Shown here: in pieces, positions 8,481 to 19,170 of the stretch | Position numbering within the stretch: position 1 is the stretch's first letter | Layout: each line of letters opens with the position of its first letter | NCBI GenBank assembly: GCA_023376005.1 | Contig: CM042157.1 | Span: 65,456,036 to 65,520,035 of the forward strand | DNA: 64,000 nucleotides | From: Doryteuthis pealeii | Taxonomy: Eukaryota; Mollusca; Cephalopoda; Myopsida; Loliginidae | Reading direction: 5' to 3' | Translations under genes and position numbers: made by a program | The notes under the pieces: model-generated | The model's database searches: none | What the model was told of the DNA's origin: nothing | The model's input: the letters and a program-made list of their open reading frames with translations, nothing else

Positions 8481-9250
8481 GAACCTATGTTCAATTGTTC
8501 ATATTTTTTAGTACAATCCTACTTCTTTTAGGAAATGTAAAATCCTGGATGGTCTTATTTTCGTGAAAAGTTATTTCAAATTACTTACTTGGTAGTATTT
8601 AGTTCGCACTTGATCAAAGTCTACACACTCTAACAGTATATGTTTCACTGTAAATTTCTCTTGGCATGTAGTCTTTTTTCCCAATGATTTCCCAGGTTGG
8701 GTCATAACTATACTCGGATATACAGGGAACACATGAGGAAGACCGGGGTATATAACGGCCTTGTTCTACTCAATAGGTCACTACAGCCCGATATATGAGC
8801 TGCTTCTTTGAGACGTCTTCTTTCCCAATGATTTCCCAGGTTGGGTCATTACTATACTCGGATACACAGGGAACACCTGGGGGAGGCCGGAGGATACAGC
8901 AGCCGAAACGTTGTTAGGCCTATTCTTAACCAGCAAATGAATAACTGTATAAAGCAGTCCTATCCTTGTATTTATCAACATTGGCCTTATAACGTTTCAC
9001 AAGGATACAGCGGCCGAAACGTAGTGTTTATACATACCACAATAAAGATGAGGAAAACAACAACCAGAAACATCAAAATTATTCACATCAAGCCTCATCT
9101 AAAAAAAAAAATACAAACAAATGATAATGATATACTTACTGATTTGATGTACTTTCCACTTAATTCAGAATTTCTTCACAAAAATCCAATAGACACAGAA
9201 TTCTTGTTATATTTTTTTTCACAGCGAAGACACAATCTTATTAACCCTTG
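8481..9250. other. Spacer with an internal direct repeat, no gene
   Basis: The block CCAATGATTTCCCAGGTTGG through ATACACAGGGAACAC occurs twice (8680-8740 and 8823-8880). The motif GATACAGC(A/G)GCCGAAACG also occurs twice (near 8895 and 9003). Copy B has the same layout at 34345-35100. GCCGAAACG resembles the 3' half of a hammerhead core, but no partner CTGANGA strand was found. No reading frame is credible. Confidence 0.5.
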
Positions 9251-9543
9251 AGTAGGTTCAATTTTGTTTTTGTTTGTTTTTGGGGTTTTTTTAAATTGAA
9301 TTTGCTAAACAAGACTTACTAACATGTCTCCTTAACCTGTGACATAAGTTATAGATCGCATAGTAATTTCTGTCACTATTAATCACAAAAAAATCGCATT
9401 AAAAAGCTCTAAAAACATATTTTGTCATATTTCGTTTTACTTGGATCTTAAAACACATACTTTAAATCAGGCATGTCAAACATGCGGCCCACGGGCTACA
9501 TGCGGCCCTCAGGAAGCGCAAGCACAGCCCGCACGCAGACTTA
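9251..9543. other. Spacer, no gene seen
   Basis: AT-rich sequence nearly identical to 35095-35385, ending in a short GC-rich patch (CATGCGGCCCACGGGC) next to the SINE target site. Nothing is classifiable. Confidence 0.5.
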
Positions 9544-9858
9544 TACAGCGCTTTGAGGAAGCGCGTGGTGTAATGGTTAAAGTCATGGGAAATGGACTCG
9601 TCGCTCCGAGTTCAAATCCTGGACGTGGTAATTGCATTTTCACTTAACGCTAATACCCTTGGGAAATGTATGAATCCTACTCTCCCACCAGCTATGGATA
9701 AATAGTAGGGCAGACCGGGCTCTTTAACCTTGGTTAGGCAACCGGTCTAGGAGAAGGAAAACTCTGAATTCAAAACCTGCTGAACTCCGCTTAAGAAATT
9801 GACCTTGTGTCGCATCCTGCTCGTGCGGAGGGGTTGGTAAATATATATACAGCGCTTT
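9544..9858 (+). mobile_element. SINE-1 insertion with 11-bp target duplication (copy A only)
   Basis: TACAGCGCTTT at 9544-9554 is repeated exactly at 9848-9858. Between them lies a complete SINE-1 (9555-9847): GCGTGGTGTAATGG (A-box-like), GAGTTCAAATCCTGG (B-box-like), the conserved body, GCATCCTGCTCGTGCGG and an (AT)n tail. Copy B has the single unduplicated target at 35386-35396. This is a clean filled/empty pair and fixes both ends of the family. Confidence 0.92.
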
Positions 9859-10220
9859 TACAGTTATTAATGAATCATGAGTTGGATCCTCGCAGGATGC
9901 CCCATTAAAATCTCTATGTAAAAAGACTTTGCGTTGAACCCGACCTGATGGGGCGTCAGTAAAAAAAAAAAAAGTGACAGACATTCTGAAAAAAAAAAAA
10001 ATTATTGTCTCTTATTTGAAATATTAAATGCAAAAAAAAAAATCCTTACTATTACTATTCATTTTTTTTTTAAATTATCTTCGTGAATATAAATCTAATT
10101 TTCATTATTATTGCTCAAAAATCAAGATCTGGGGATAGTGAATGTGCATATATATTTATTTTCGTAGTTTCATCCGGAAATACATACATACACACTAACT
10201 CCCCTTTATATATGTATAGA
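9859..10220 (-). mobile_element. Helitron family 1, 3'-truncated, copy A
   Basis: On the minus strand it begins TCTATACATATATAAAGGGG at 10220 after a host A. It continues GTTAGTGTGTATGTATGTAT, CCGGATGAAACTACG and the family interior up to the (T/A)-rich region and GATCCAACTCATGATTC, where it stops without the terminal hairpin. Copy B spans 35397-36380 because a second Helitron sits inside it. Confidence 0.7.
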
Positions 10221-10319
10221 TTAAGGAGAATACTTTATATAATCTTGAAGCGAATACTTTAAATAATCTTAAGAAGAATACTTTAAATGAAACTAGAAGC
10301 GGCTATCTGGCGAAGCCTG

Positions 10320-10445
10320 GTAAAGAAGAAGAAAATGGGGTGATGGTTAGTAAGCTAGCCTTGCAGATCCATTACTACTTAATAGAGAGTTCGATTCTGG
10401 CTGGATGCCCCATAAAAATCTCCACAAAAAACCTTGTGTTTAATC
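10320..10445 (+). mobile_element. SINE-3 unit, copy A
   Basis: Single unit with GTGATGGTTAGTAAGCTAG, GCAGATCCATTACTACT and GAGTTCGATTCTGGCTGG. Copy B is 36482-36600. Confidence 0.55.
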
Positions 10446-10589
10446 CGGCCTGGTTGGAAGGTACGATTTTTTTTTTTTTTTAATTGACATAAAATATAAC
10501 GACATAGTAAGAACTTTTTTTAATTCAATAATTAACAATATTTGAAAAAAAAAAAAGAAAGATATAAAAAGGCGATTTGTTCAAGGGAT

Positions 10590-10830
10590 ATTATTTATGG
10601 CTGTTAGGGGACGCTAAAGAAAGTTGCTAAAGGGCGGCTATTTACTGTTGCTAGAGACGCCTAAGGTTGTTAGGGACGGTATGTTTATTAAGGATACTAG
10701 GGACACCAAGCAAGGTTTCTAAGGACGCGACGCTATTTGTGATTGCTAAAGGATGCTAGGGAAGGTTGCTAAGAAGATAAAGGAAGGTTGTTATGGACGC
10801 TATTTAATGTTGCTAGGGGACTATTCACTC
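10590..10830 (+). repeat. Degenerate minisatellite GTTGCTAGGGACGCTA, copy A
   Basis: About a dozen imperfect units of GGTTGCTAGGGACGCTA type with small indels. Copy B (36748-36970) has the same units with fewer extra bases. That pattern suggests sequencing errors in A. Confidence 0.75.
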
Positions 10831-10860
10831 TGGGCACACACACACACACACATGGGTTAA

Positions 10861-11246
10861 ACTAAGATCTAGGTAACTTAAACGCTTACAGTATTTCAAC
10901 ACCCCCGCTCCGCACCAAATGACCCACACCTACACCCACTCAAGTCAATCCAACCCCGCCAAACATCAAAAACAGGCCGGGGAAGCAACATCCCTGTTTC
11001 CAGTAAATTCCAACCCTACCAATCAAGAGGGCTGCTGAAGTTTAAAGGCAGGGAAAGAAGTCAACACCCCTGATTCATAAAAACACTGGCGACCACAGTA
11101 GTCAACCAGTCTTTTAAAAATCCTTGTAAAAGATGGGTCATTCTCTCAAAATATTGGATGAAATAAAATGGAACTTGGTACATAACATCCAACTCAGTTT
11201 CTCATTTATTTCACACTTTACTCATGCTTCGCACTAAATCCAATAT
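10861..11246. other. Spacer after a (CA)n tract, no gene
   Basis: This moderately GC sequence is shared with 37005-37392. No element structure or frame is recognised. Extra single bases in A relative to B are frequent from here on. Confidence 0.45.
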
Positions 11247-11248
11247 AT

Positions 11249-11341
<93 letters not shown>

Positions 11342-11416
11342 ATACATAGAAAATTAGACTCATCAGATTATAAATATATCTAAAAGATATTTATATCTGA
11401 CGAAGTCTCATTTTCA

Positions 11417-11472
<56 letters not shown>

Positions 11473-11526
11473 AAACACACATATACATATACAGATATAA
11501 TATATACACTGAAATTAGATTCATCA

Positions 11527-11570
<44 letters not shown>

Positions 11571-11590
11571 ATATATATTATATATATTTT
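11247..11590. repeat. (TA)n/(GA)n cassette with small inverted arms (copy A only)
   Basis: TA and GA tracts surround about 30-bp inverted arms (GAAAATTAGACTCATCAGAT against ATCTGACGAAGTCTCATTTTC). Copy B has only a plain (TA)n tract here (37393-37434). The reverse strand reads CTGATGAGTCTAATTTTC, which starts like a hammerhead core but lacks the GAAA strand. Confidence 0.6.
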
Positions 11591-12079
11591 CAGCAGCACT
11601 TATTTATTAAGACATATTAGGTTAAAGACGACGGAACAAAAAAAAAAACAAAACATTAGTGAAGTCATGTCTGTGTGTATTTTGTCAATGAGTCTCGTGC
11701 ACAAAATAAAACAGGGACTTTCAACGAAGGACCTACCCAAAGATATTCACTCTTGATGTTATAATCTTTTTGTTTAAACTTTTTTTAAGAGTAAAGTTCG
11801 ACACCAACGTTGGCCCAGCCCTGAAGTGACACAAATGTTTGATATCTCTTGAAAAATTGTAGTTCAAATTGTGTTTTGGTTGGTTGACTAGGGATTTTAA
11901 GACAGGACTTTTAAGTGAATTGGTTCATTTGGTACAAACAGGGGACTGCATCAGAAGGCATTAATCTCCTTCCTTTCTGTAGACATGAAATCAGAAAGCG
12001 AAGTCTTCAAGCAGCTTAAAAGCAGAATTACCTCCCCTTTTTTATTCACAGGACTTCAGAAGATTTCTAGAGGCAATTC
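11591..12079. other. Spacer, no gene seen
   Basis: Shared with 37435-37918. No frame, RNA gene or known repeat is recognised. Confidence 0.5.
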
Positions 12080-12300
12080 AACTTTTATTGTTACTCACGG
12101 CACCAGTGAAACTCTCCTGTGATTTTTTTTGTTTAGGAAAAACTTACACGAAGTAAGTAATGTATATTTAATATGTAAATTCGCATGGATATATGACAGT
12201 ATGATATTAATTAGTAAACGTTTGTATGTTTACTTAAGAGCTATTTATATAGTTCAATATGTAAAAATATAGTGAATGAGAGTAATCTCACCTTGTTTGT
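12080..12300 (+). repeat. Direct repeat DR-190, first copy (A)
   Basis: Starts TTGTTACTCACGGCAC, runs through CACGAAGTAAGTAATGTATA and TTTACTTAAGAGCTAT, and ends AGTTCAATATGTAAAAATA. A second copy follows at 12805-13010. Copy B pairs are 37918-38110 and 38635-38825. Diverged relatives occur near 25080-25170 (plus) and 52420-52500 (minus), so it is an interspersed family of unknown class. Confidence 0.7.
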
Positions 12301-12804
12301 TTCATTTTGAGGAAGCCGTATATCTTAGTCGGCATTTTCTTTCCTCGTAAATCTACAATGAAAATACAATTTGTTCGAATCAATACAACTGCACGTTCTA
12401 AACACGAAAATATCGTAAAATGTGTTCTTAATAACAATTAAGTCTCATTTCAAATAAAGCGCAGCGCACAATCAAGAAGTGAAATAATCAAGGGGAGGTG
12501 ACTCTCATTTATGTAGCTAATGTTCAGATTACAAGGGCATTATAGTTGGGAAAATCATATAGGTACCCATAACACCATGTTAATCTCAAATTCTCCGTGT
12601 ATAATGTTCAATTATATGATTAGAATTCACCATTGAATTAAGTCTATTAACAAAAGAAAGATACTATGTTGAAAAATAAAATATTTGATATATATAAAAT
12701 GAAAGATTTCGCTCTAATTATGTAGAGATTTATTGATTTATTGATCTCAACGGCATAGTCATCCCGTATAGGGTTATTTTATGACTTGAGGCCATTCAAC
12801 ATTA
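12301..12804. other. Spacer, no gene seen
   Basis: AT-rich spacer between the two DR-190 copies, shared with 38111-38634. Confidence 0.5.
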
Positions 12805-13010
12805 TTGCTACTCACGGCACCAGTGAAACTCTCCTGTGATTTTTTTGGTTAGGAAAAAAAACTACACGAAGTAAGTAATCTATATCTTAATATAGTAAAC
12901 GATGATATACGACAGTAAGATGAATTAATTAGTAAAGCTTTGATATGTTTATTAAGAGCTATAATGATTAGTTCAATATGTAAAAATATAAATAGAATAC
13001 TAATAGAACT
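12805..13010 (+). repeat. DR-190, second copy (A)
   Basis: Same order of blocks as 12080-12300 with substitutions and small indels. Confidence 0.7.
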
Positions 13011-13164
13011 ATTTTGATATATGCCAGTTTAGTGAGGAATCACCGTTCTTCAGATACCAATTAACAACTTAATTTTTTAAATGTATCAGTATATATATAT
13101 ATAATATATATATAATTATATATATATATATAATAATTATATATAATATATATAATTAATATAT

Positions 13165-13360
13165 ATAAGATATGAAAACAGCAAGCAAGTGAAAACAATT
13201 TTATAACTTAGTGATATTGAACAATATTTCGATTTTTATAAAAATCGTCATTAGAGCTTTGTTTTATAATCCTGTAATTAATATTGTTCAATATCAGCTA
13301 AGTTATAAAATGTTTTCACTTTAACAGGTTTTGTTGTGTTTTCATATCTTTTTTATATAT
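13165..13360 (-). mobile_element. TA-flanked inverted cassette with a degenerate hammerhead (copy A only)
   Basis: Arms such as AACAATTTTATAACTTAG and the inverted TAAGTTATAAAATGTTTTCA enclose a core. On the minus strand the core reads CTAATGA, a long stem CGATTTTTATAAAAATC, GAAA and an inverted TATTG/CAATA. This is hammerhead order with one core change (G to A), probably inactive. (TA)n lies on the left. Copy B has a different cassette at this position (38957-39110). Confidence 0.5.
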
Positions 13361-13429
13361 CTAACCGGCTGGATTCATTTCCTTTCTTTTAACTTATTAT
13401 AAATATAAAATTATTATAATATATATATA

Positions 13430-13600
13430 GTGTTCAGCTCTACTCTACGTATTGAGCACTTTTTATTTTGTTTATACGCTGATTTATCCTGAATAACACT
13501 TACCCAACCTATATTGAGACCAACCTAATAATTTTGCCGGTAGTCATTCCCTTTACATACTGTTGTAGTTGACTCACCTATGACCAGAACATGGACTTAC
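13430..13600 (+). repeat. GTATTGAGCAC module, copy A
   Basis: Begins at a (TA)n edge with AGCTCTACTCTACGTATTGAGCAC and ends near GTTGACTCACCTATGACC. The same module follows (TA)n or hammerhead sequence at 14165-14290, 39040-39110, 39483-39635, 40204-40322 and 51850-51960. It defines a small interspersed family always next to (TA)n. Confidence 0.65.
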
Positions 13601-13798
13601 CCAAAGGGTAATATTTAGCAGAGCAAAGCTACTCAAGTGAGAAGTAGCGAATGCATGTCTTCGAGTTCGCTGGTACCAAGGAACCCTCCTCATTTTTGTA
13701 CATTGATATATGTTTGAATATATCTGTTCCTTACTTTTTTCTCCGTGTTGAATATTTATTTGTTGACCTTTAAACAGGTCATAACACATACACACACA

Positions 13799-13854
<56 letters not shown>

Positions 13855-13894
13855 CGATTTTAATTTCCTTAATCTGACAATAAATAATATATAT

Positions 13895-13931
<37 letters not shown>

Positions 13932-13946
13932 AATAGGTACAAGTGA

Positions 13947-13986
13947 TAACCTACTCGAGTTTCACCATAAGGAGTCTTCAGGGTTA
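13947..13986 (-). ncRNA. Hammerhead ribozyme, left arm, copy A
   Basis: On the minus strand: TAACC, CTGAAGA, a stem II region with one extra base, GAAA, self-complementary CTCGAG, TA, GGTTA. Stem I pairs TAACC with GGTTA. The extra base in stem II fits the error pattern of copy A. Cleavage would follow GTA. Confidence 0.65.
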
Positions 13987-14110
13987 AATCCACTCAAATT
14001 TAATCGAGATACCGATTAATAGCAGTCGATTACACGTGTGTGTTCATTGCAATGAACACACACGTGTAATCGACTGCTATTAATCGGTATCTCGATTAAT
14101 TGAGTGGATT

Positions 14111-14148
14111 TAACCCTGAAGATCCTATGGTGAAACTCGAGTAGGTTA
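14111..14148 (+). ncRNA. Hammerhead ribozyme, right arm, copy A
   Basis: TAACC (14111-14115), CTGAAGA (14116-14122), short stem II TCCTATGGT, GAAA (14132-14135), CTCGAG (14136-14141), TA, GGTTA (14144-14148). The core has the accepted CUGANGA/GAAA form, with cleavage predicted after GTA. Stem II is only two or three pairs, so activity may be weak. Confidence 0.65.
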
Positions 14149-14286
14149 TCACTTGTACGTATTTTATAATAAATTTGGTCTACTTACGTATTGAGCACAT
14201 TGTATATGTTATATCGCTGACTTACCCCCTGAATTCTGAACCACCTAATCATCGTGACCATATTCACCGGGTGAGTCACCTGTTCC

Positions 14287-14289
<3 letters not shown>

Positions 14290-14325
<36 letters not shown>
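14290..14325. repeat. (TA)n microsatellite
   Basis: TA run after the GTATTGAGCAC module. The equivalent is 40323-40367. Confidence 0.9.
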
Positions 14326-14331
<6 letters not shown>

Positions 14332-14419
14332 TTCACCAGAGTCCTTTAGCCGGGCCGTAGCCCTAATACCTCGTAATCATATCCTGTCACGGTGAGGAGG
14401 GGTTGGATTTTAGGGTGGA

Positions 14420-14447
14420 TATATATTATATATATATATATATTATA

Positions 14448-14490
<43 letters not shown>
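14420..14490. repeat. (TA)n(TG)n microsatellite
   Basis: TA run followed by GT run. Copy B is 40461-40546. Confidence 0.9.
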
Positions 14491-14491
<1 letters not shown>

Positions 14492-14497
14492 ACATAT

Positions 14498-14670
14498 AAG
14501 CTAAGCTTAGTAAATAACTATATATACAAAATATTCCGCGTGGTGCAATGGTTAGCAAGCTAGATTAGGCCTCCATTGTTAGTGGAGTTCGATTCTCACT
14601 AGGTGCCCCATACTTCTGACCTTGAGCCACATTAAGCTAGGTTAGTAAATAACTATATACAAAATATTCC
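14498..14670 (+). mobile_element. SINE-3 unit between 38-bp direct repeats, copy A
   Basis: A SINE-3 unit (14538-14633, GCGTGGTGCAATGG and GAGTTCGATTCTCACTAGG) is enclosed by direct repeats ending TAGTAAATAACTATATACAA AATATTCC (14498-14537 and 14634-14670). Copy B gives the cleaner repeats (40554-40591, 40688-40725). Confidence 0.65.
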
Positions 14671-14694
14671 TGCCACACACATAATAATATATAA

Positions 14695-14832
14695 AAGGTG
14701 TTGTCAAAAAGAATCGAGATTTTTTTGTACTTTTTGACATACCTATATTCTGTAAAAGAAATAACATTCCATTCATTCTTCATTTCTTATCTTGTAATAC
14801 AGCTTTAAACTTGCTATTTTTTGACACACCTT
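14695..14832. mobile_element. Short MITE with GGTGTGTCAAAAAG inverted ends, copy A
   Basis: The left end AAGGTGT(T)GTCAAAAAG is inverted on the right as TTTTTTGACACACCTT. An internal extra copy of the end (CTTTTTGACATACCT) is also present. Length and TA-rich flanks fit a Tc1/mariner-type MITE. Copy B is 40747-40886. Confidence 0.65.
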
Positions 14833-14899
14833 GTATTCTGAAAAAAAAAAATGAATAAATAAATTAAATATTCATTGATAAACTTACGCAATTCCTGGG

Positions 14900-14906
14900 G
14901 TATATA

Positions 14907-14941
<35 letters not shown>

Positions 14942-15600
14942 AGCACTAATAGTAGTTTCGGTTACAGACAGCACCGAATCTACATTATATCAATACAAAT
15001 TCTAGCATAAAAACGTCTTCTGCAAATATTACTGATATATATTGAGTCAATGAAAATTATTTCTAACCAGCATATAAACAAAAGAAAACAATATTTACCT
15101 ACAAAATATTCCATCAAAACTTACATATATATAATTAAAAAATCATAACAATATATATAACATATATTATATGCATAGTACACACACACACACACACACA
15201 AAACCACACTATAATATATATATAAATATTATATATTATATATATATATAATATATAATACTATAATATTAAAAATGACATATATAATCAATTATCAAGG
15301 AAAGTACTCAAAGATTGAAAATGATTATATATATATATATATAACTTGTGATGAGACTAATATGTCGAAATGTACATTCAGGAAATTGACATTTTCACGA
15401 TTTGTTTAGCGTTACATTTGAACTATATAACCCGCTAATTCATTAATAAATAATCTGATTAATTTTCAAGTTAGGTATGACTTCAAATTAATTCACATAT
15501 CCTACAAAAATTGTCGGCTTAAAGCCATATAAAAATAAACACATTTGTTTGTTTACTTTCCTCATCTATATATATATAAAATTATAAATATATATATATA
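14900..15600. other. TA-rich region with copy-specific cassettes
   Basis: Several (TA)n and (CA)n tracts. A fragment TTTCGGTTACAGACAG (near 14955) matches the interior of Helitron family 2 on the minus strand. A block found only in copy A (about 15340-15590) begins GTGATGAGAC TAATATGTC GAAATGTACA, which has hammerhead order with one core change. Copy B carries instead a large hairpin at 41334-41670. Confidence 0.5.
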
Positions 15601-15611
15601 TATTGTATATA

Positions 15612-15862
15612 CGGTGTTCGGGAAAAAGTGTTTGGATAACTACAAAAATTTAATTTAAGAAACTCAACAGGCACAGAAATTACCACCACTTCTATTAAGG
15701 TTCACTCAAAATGCCAGTACTGCAAGGCCAGTTGGTCCGACAGAATTAAGGTTAGCTTTAAATCCTTCGCAGGGAAACTGTAACATCAGCTTGCTCCAGG
15801 TTCCGGAGCAGGATTGAGGCTGTGATCGGATGCTAATGGCGGTTATTTTGAGTGACCTTGTT
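15612..15862. mobile_element. Rearranged mariner 3' ends, head to head, copy A
   Basis: It begins with the mariner terminal repeat GGTGTTCGGG and its subterminal sequence in reverse, then switches near GTTCACTCAAAATGCCAG to the forward 3' coding end (through GCTAATGGCGGTTATTTTGAGTGA). Two 3' ends are thus joined in inverted order. Copy B is 41824-42110. Confidence 0.7.
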
Positions 15863-15942
15863 GAGACATATATATATACATATATACATGATATAAAAAT
15901 TACATATACAAGATGTGGTATTAAAAATATCTCAGCAATGGT

Positions 15943-16560
15943 TGATTGGTTGGTCTGGTGGTTGGTTGGTTTGTTGGTTGGTGGTTGGTTGGATTTTACG
16001 GCATGTCAACTCTTGGGTTATTTTATGCGAACTCATTTTTGTTTATCATTCTTGTTGGGTATTTCACATTTATTTAAAAAAATCATTTTAAAAACACATT
16101 TTTAAAGCACTGTTTTTACCATAGATGGACCCTAACAGGTACTATCACTCAGATCAGGGTGGACCTGGGAGTAATAAAGGGGTATTTCCACATTCCCTAG
16201 AGTTCCATAATTATAACTTAACCACTAGATGCATTTTAACGTCAACTCCGGACACTAAGACTCTCAGCCACCGCCTTCTAGCACATATTATGATAAAAAG
16301 TGTTGGGATTGCTATAAGGGCAATAGGGTTGACGAGATGTCTCCTCTGATTGATCGGAATGGGCCTCTAACGACCGCCCGTCCCTAGCCTAAGTAAGTAG
16401 AGTGTTTGCATGTCATGAACTGCTCAGCCACCAGGATTCCGTCCTTAAAGCATCATGGGTGCGCTACCACGGCCAACAGATGATTATTTTTACCCTCTGC
16501 AGAGATGCAGTCGATGTATTCTACAACCGCAGCCCAGGGTAGGGGGTCATACCCGGAGGA
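15943..16560 (+). mobile_element. Rep600 family member, copy A
   Basis: Starts in GGTTGGTT repeats and TTTTACGGCATGTCAACTC, has a T-rich spacer, then ACAGGTACTATCACTCAG, CGTCAACTCCGGACAC, GGGCAATAGGGTTGACGAG and CAGATGATT..CCCTCTGCAGAG, ending near GTCATACCCGGAGG. Two other long members are at 42180-42785 and 21436-22047. The class is unknown and there is no conserved frame. Confidence 0.65.
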
Positions 16561-16577
16561 TGGGATAATATATATAT

Positions 16578-17130
16578 ATATTTACGACCCCTCCGCACGA
16601 GCAGGATGTTGACACAAGGTCGATTTCTTAATGCGGATTTTAACCAGGTTTTGAGTTCAGAGTTTTCCTTCTCCTAGACCGCTTCCTAGCCAAGGTTAAA
16701 GGAAGCCGCAATCTGCCCCTACTATTTACCGATAGCTAAGAAGGAGAGTAGTTGGATGCATACTTTCCAAGGGTATTAGCGCTATTAGTGGAAAGCACCA
16801 ATGCTCGTCAGGATTTGAAATCGGGTCGACGAGTCAATTTCCTACGACTGTAACCATTAAGCTCAGTCGGTAAGAAGCGTCCGGCCTAGGAATCACAAGG
16901 TTCCTGGTTCTGTACTGGCTCTCGCCCCAACCTCAGCGTATGAGTGGCACAAGAGATCTGTGCGGTAAAGTGAGGAGCTGGGGTAGTGTGTAGCGTTCCA
17001 CCTCAGAATGCTAAAATAACCTCCTTGTTTTGGCGCTAGTGGAAAGAAGATAGACACCGGTCGCTGTATGGTTCATACCGACTTTAGGCCCGCCCCGACG
17101 AACGATGTAACCTTACACACGCACCTCGAG
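16578..17130. mobile_element. Antisense SINE-1 interrupted by a sense SINE-2, copy A
   Basis: SINE-1 on the minus strand (from CCCCTCCGCACGAGCAGG) is split in its tRNA-like head by SINE-2 (about 16859-17105). The duplicated target TGTAACCATT is exact in copy B and damaged in A. This gives the order of arrival: SINE-1, then SINE-2. Confidence 0.75.
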
Positions 17131-17139
17131 TGTGGGTAA

Positions 17140-17795
17140 ATATGTAACATAGTGTGTGGTTCGTGTATTGATTCGAAAGGGATTATAAAAATATTTGCAT
17201 GGAGAAATATATTTCATCAGAAATATAAATATTTGATGTAATAACTTTTTAAATTGTTGACACTCGTTGAAAGAGGGGATAAATTTGAAACCGCAGCACA
17301 GCTGTTTAGTGACGGAACCTTTGAAAAAAATTGAGTCAAAGTTCGGTTGTTTTTGTTTTGTTTTTTGTTTTTTTGTTGTTGTTGTTTTTTTCCTTCTTCT
17401 GATTTAAGACACAAAGTATAAATGAATACTTCTTGTTTCACGCAACACGAACAGAATCCAAGAAGGAATTGGCCAAAAAGGATCACATTAACAGTAGTAA
17501 ATAAAACTTATCAAGTAATTAAATAACCAAAAAAAAGCACAAGACTCTACTGTATATTTAAAATTAATAACCCTTATTCCTTCTTTAAAAGATTATATCT
17601 GTAAAATATTTAACCTGAAAAACTATGAAATTAGCAGAGGTGGTTACTTCTAGAATAGGCTCAGTCCTAATTAGGTGATTATCATCCACACATTAATCAT
17701 TTGTTGTGTTTTTTTTATTTTTGTAAAAAATGTGTGAAAATAAACATGATTCTCTTATATTATCTATCTTCATTATTTTCTTTTCGGAAATATAC
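17140..17795. other. Spacer, no gene seen
   Basis: Shared with 43340-44020. T-rich and A-rich runs, no credible frame. Confidence 0.5.
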
Positions 17796-17799
17796 AGAA

Positions 17800-18295
17800 A
17801 AAGTTGACTCTTGAAACGGTCCGGAAAAAAATTAAACGGAAAAGTTTTTTTGGTGGTTTTCCAATGACATTTTAACCACAGTCCTATGAATAACAATTTT
17901 TGCGAATTGGGTTACCGGGTTTAGGGGATAAGTTTGTTTTTAATTACGTATTGCTTAAAAAAAAAATAAACAACAACAAAAAAATACTATACATTTAATG
18001 TCAAAATATTTTTTTTTAAACTAAGTTTAATTGAAATTATACATTGCAATACTAACACAGAACAACTGTCTAATATAAATTTCAATAATTAATTTCAATG
18101 GTTAATTAAATGTATAGTAATTTTGGTTTTTTTGTTTGTTTTATTTTTTTTAAGCAATACGTAATTAAAAACAACTTTAAATCCTAAAACCGTAAACCCA
18201 TTCGCAAAATGTTAATTATAAAAACTTAGTTTAAACTGTTGGGTACCACAAAAAAACTTTCCGTTTTAAATTTTTCCGACCCGTCTTCACAAGTC
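17800..18295. repeat. Inverted repeat with arms of about 200 bp, copy A
   Basis: The left arm (GACATTTTAACCACAG ... TACGTATTGCTTAAAAAA ... ATACTATACATTTAATG) is inverted on the right with a central AT-rich spacer. Copy B is 44025-44475. A further diverged arm found only in A lies at 18830-19010. Confidence 0.65.
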
Positions 18296-18299
18296 CCAG

Positions 18300-19170
18300 C
18301 CTTAGAAAAATAATAATTTGAATAGGCAATTTCTTCGCCTAATTTCAAAAACAATATAGCGATTTATTTTCGATCAATTTATTTTTACAAAAACTGAATA
18401 ATTAGACAGAAATAACACATAACATGGAGTTTTATTTAAAATTTATATGGGCACCTAGTTATTCGCCTTCAGCTTCTCAAAAGCCGTTTGGGATTTGCTC
18501 ACCACCAAGAATATATCATACAAACATCAGGCTTTTTACGCCCAGCGAAGAGTCCAATTTTGTTCAATCTCCAATAAAAAAATACTAGCGTAGAGCTGGT
18601 GGTTTACCAAATATAGGGTGATTGTAAAATACCCACCTTCTCTATTTAAAAATGTTATCTTTTTTTTTTTTCCGGATCATTATTTTATTACAAAAAATGA
18701 ATATTCAGAAGAACACACATAACAAGTGGAGTTTTATTCAAATTCTATTTATGGCAACCATGCATTTACCTTGCCTCTTCAAGCCGCTTATGTTTAACAT
18801 TTCCTGGCTCATATGCACTAACGAACTATCTGAAGACGGTCGAAAATTAAAACAGAAAAGTTTTTTTTTGGTGGGTACCCAAATGACAGTTTAACTACAA
18901 GTCTTGAATTAACATTTTTGCGAATTTGGGTTTATGCTTATAGGGGTTAAGGTTTGTTTTAATTAACGTATTGCTTAAAAAATATAAACAATCAAAACCT
19001 CAAATTACTAAACATTTAATTAACCATTGAAATTAATGATAATCTATTATTTAGACAGTTGGTTTTGTGTTAGTATTCAATGTAATATTTCAATTAAAAC
19101 TTAGTTTTAAAAATATTTTTTGACATTAAAATGTATGTATTGGGTTTTGTTGTTGTTTTTTTTTTTTCAG
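18300..19170. other. Copy A-specific block with an extra inverted-repeat arm
   Basis: Copy B has only about 200 bp between the matching flanks (44476-44680). The block includes a third version of the arm (GAAGACGGTCGAAAATTAAA onward) and otherwise unclassified AT-rich DNA. No gene. Confidence 0.5.

Larger units (their letters stand above)
13926..14170. mobile_element. Palindromic element with a hammerhead in each arm, copy A
   Basis: Near-perfect arms of about 120 bp meet at TTCATTGCAATGAA with no spacer, between (TA)n tracts. Each arm reads out TAACC, CTGAAGA, TCC..GGT, GAAA, CTCGAG, TA, GGTTA, which is a hammerhead layout, on opposite strands. Copy B is 39961-40204 and a deletion derivative is at 51785-51850. 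It could be a fold-back MITE or an inverted dimer of a hammerhead retroelement. Confidence 0.75.

Noticed and set aside
8890..9020. GCCGAAACG repeats as ribozyme halves
   Set aside because: No CTGANGA strand lies at a workable distance on either strand.
15337..15375. GTGATGA-GAC..GTC-GAAA-TGTACA as an active hammerhead
   Set aside because: The first core base is wrong and stem I does not pair. I kept it only as a degenerate relative in the region note.
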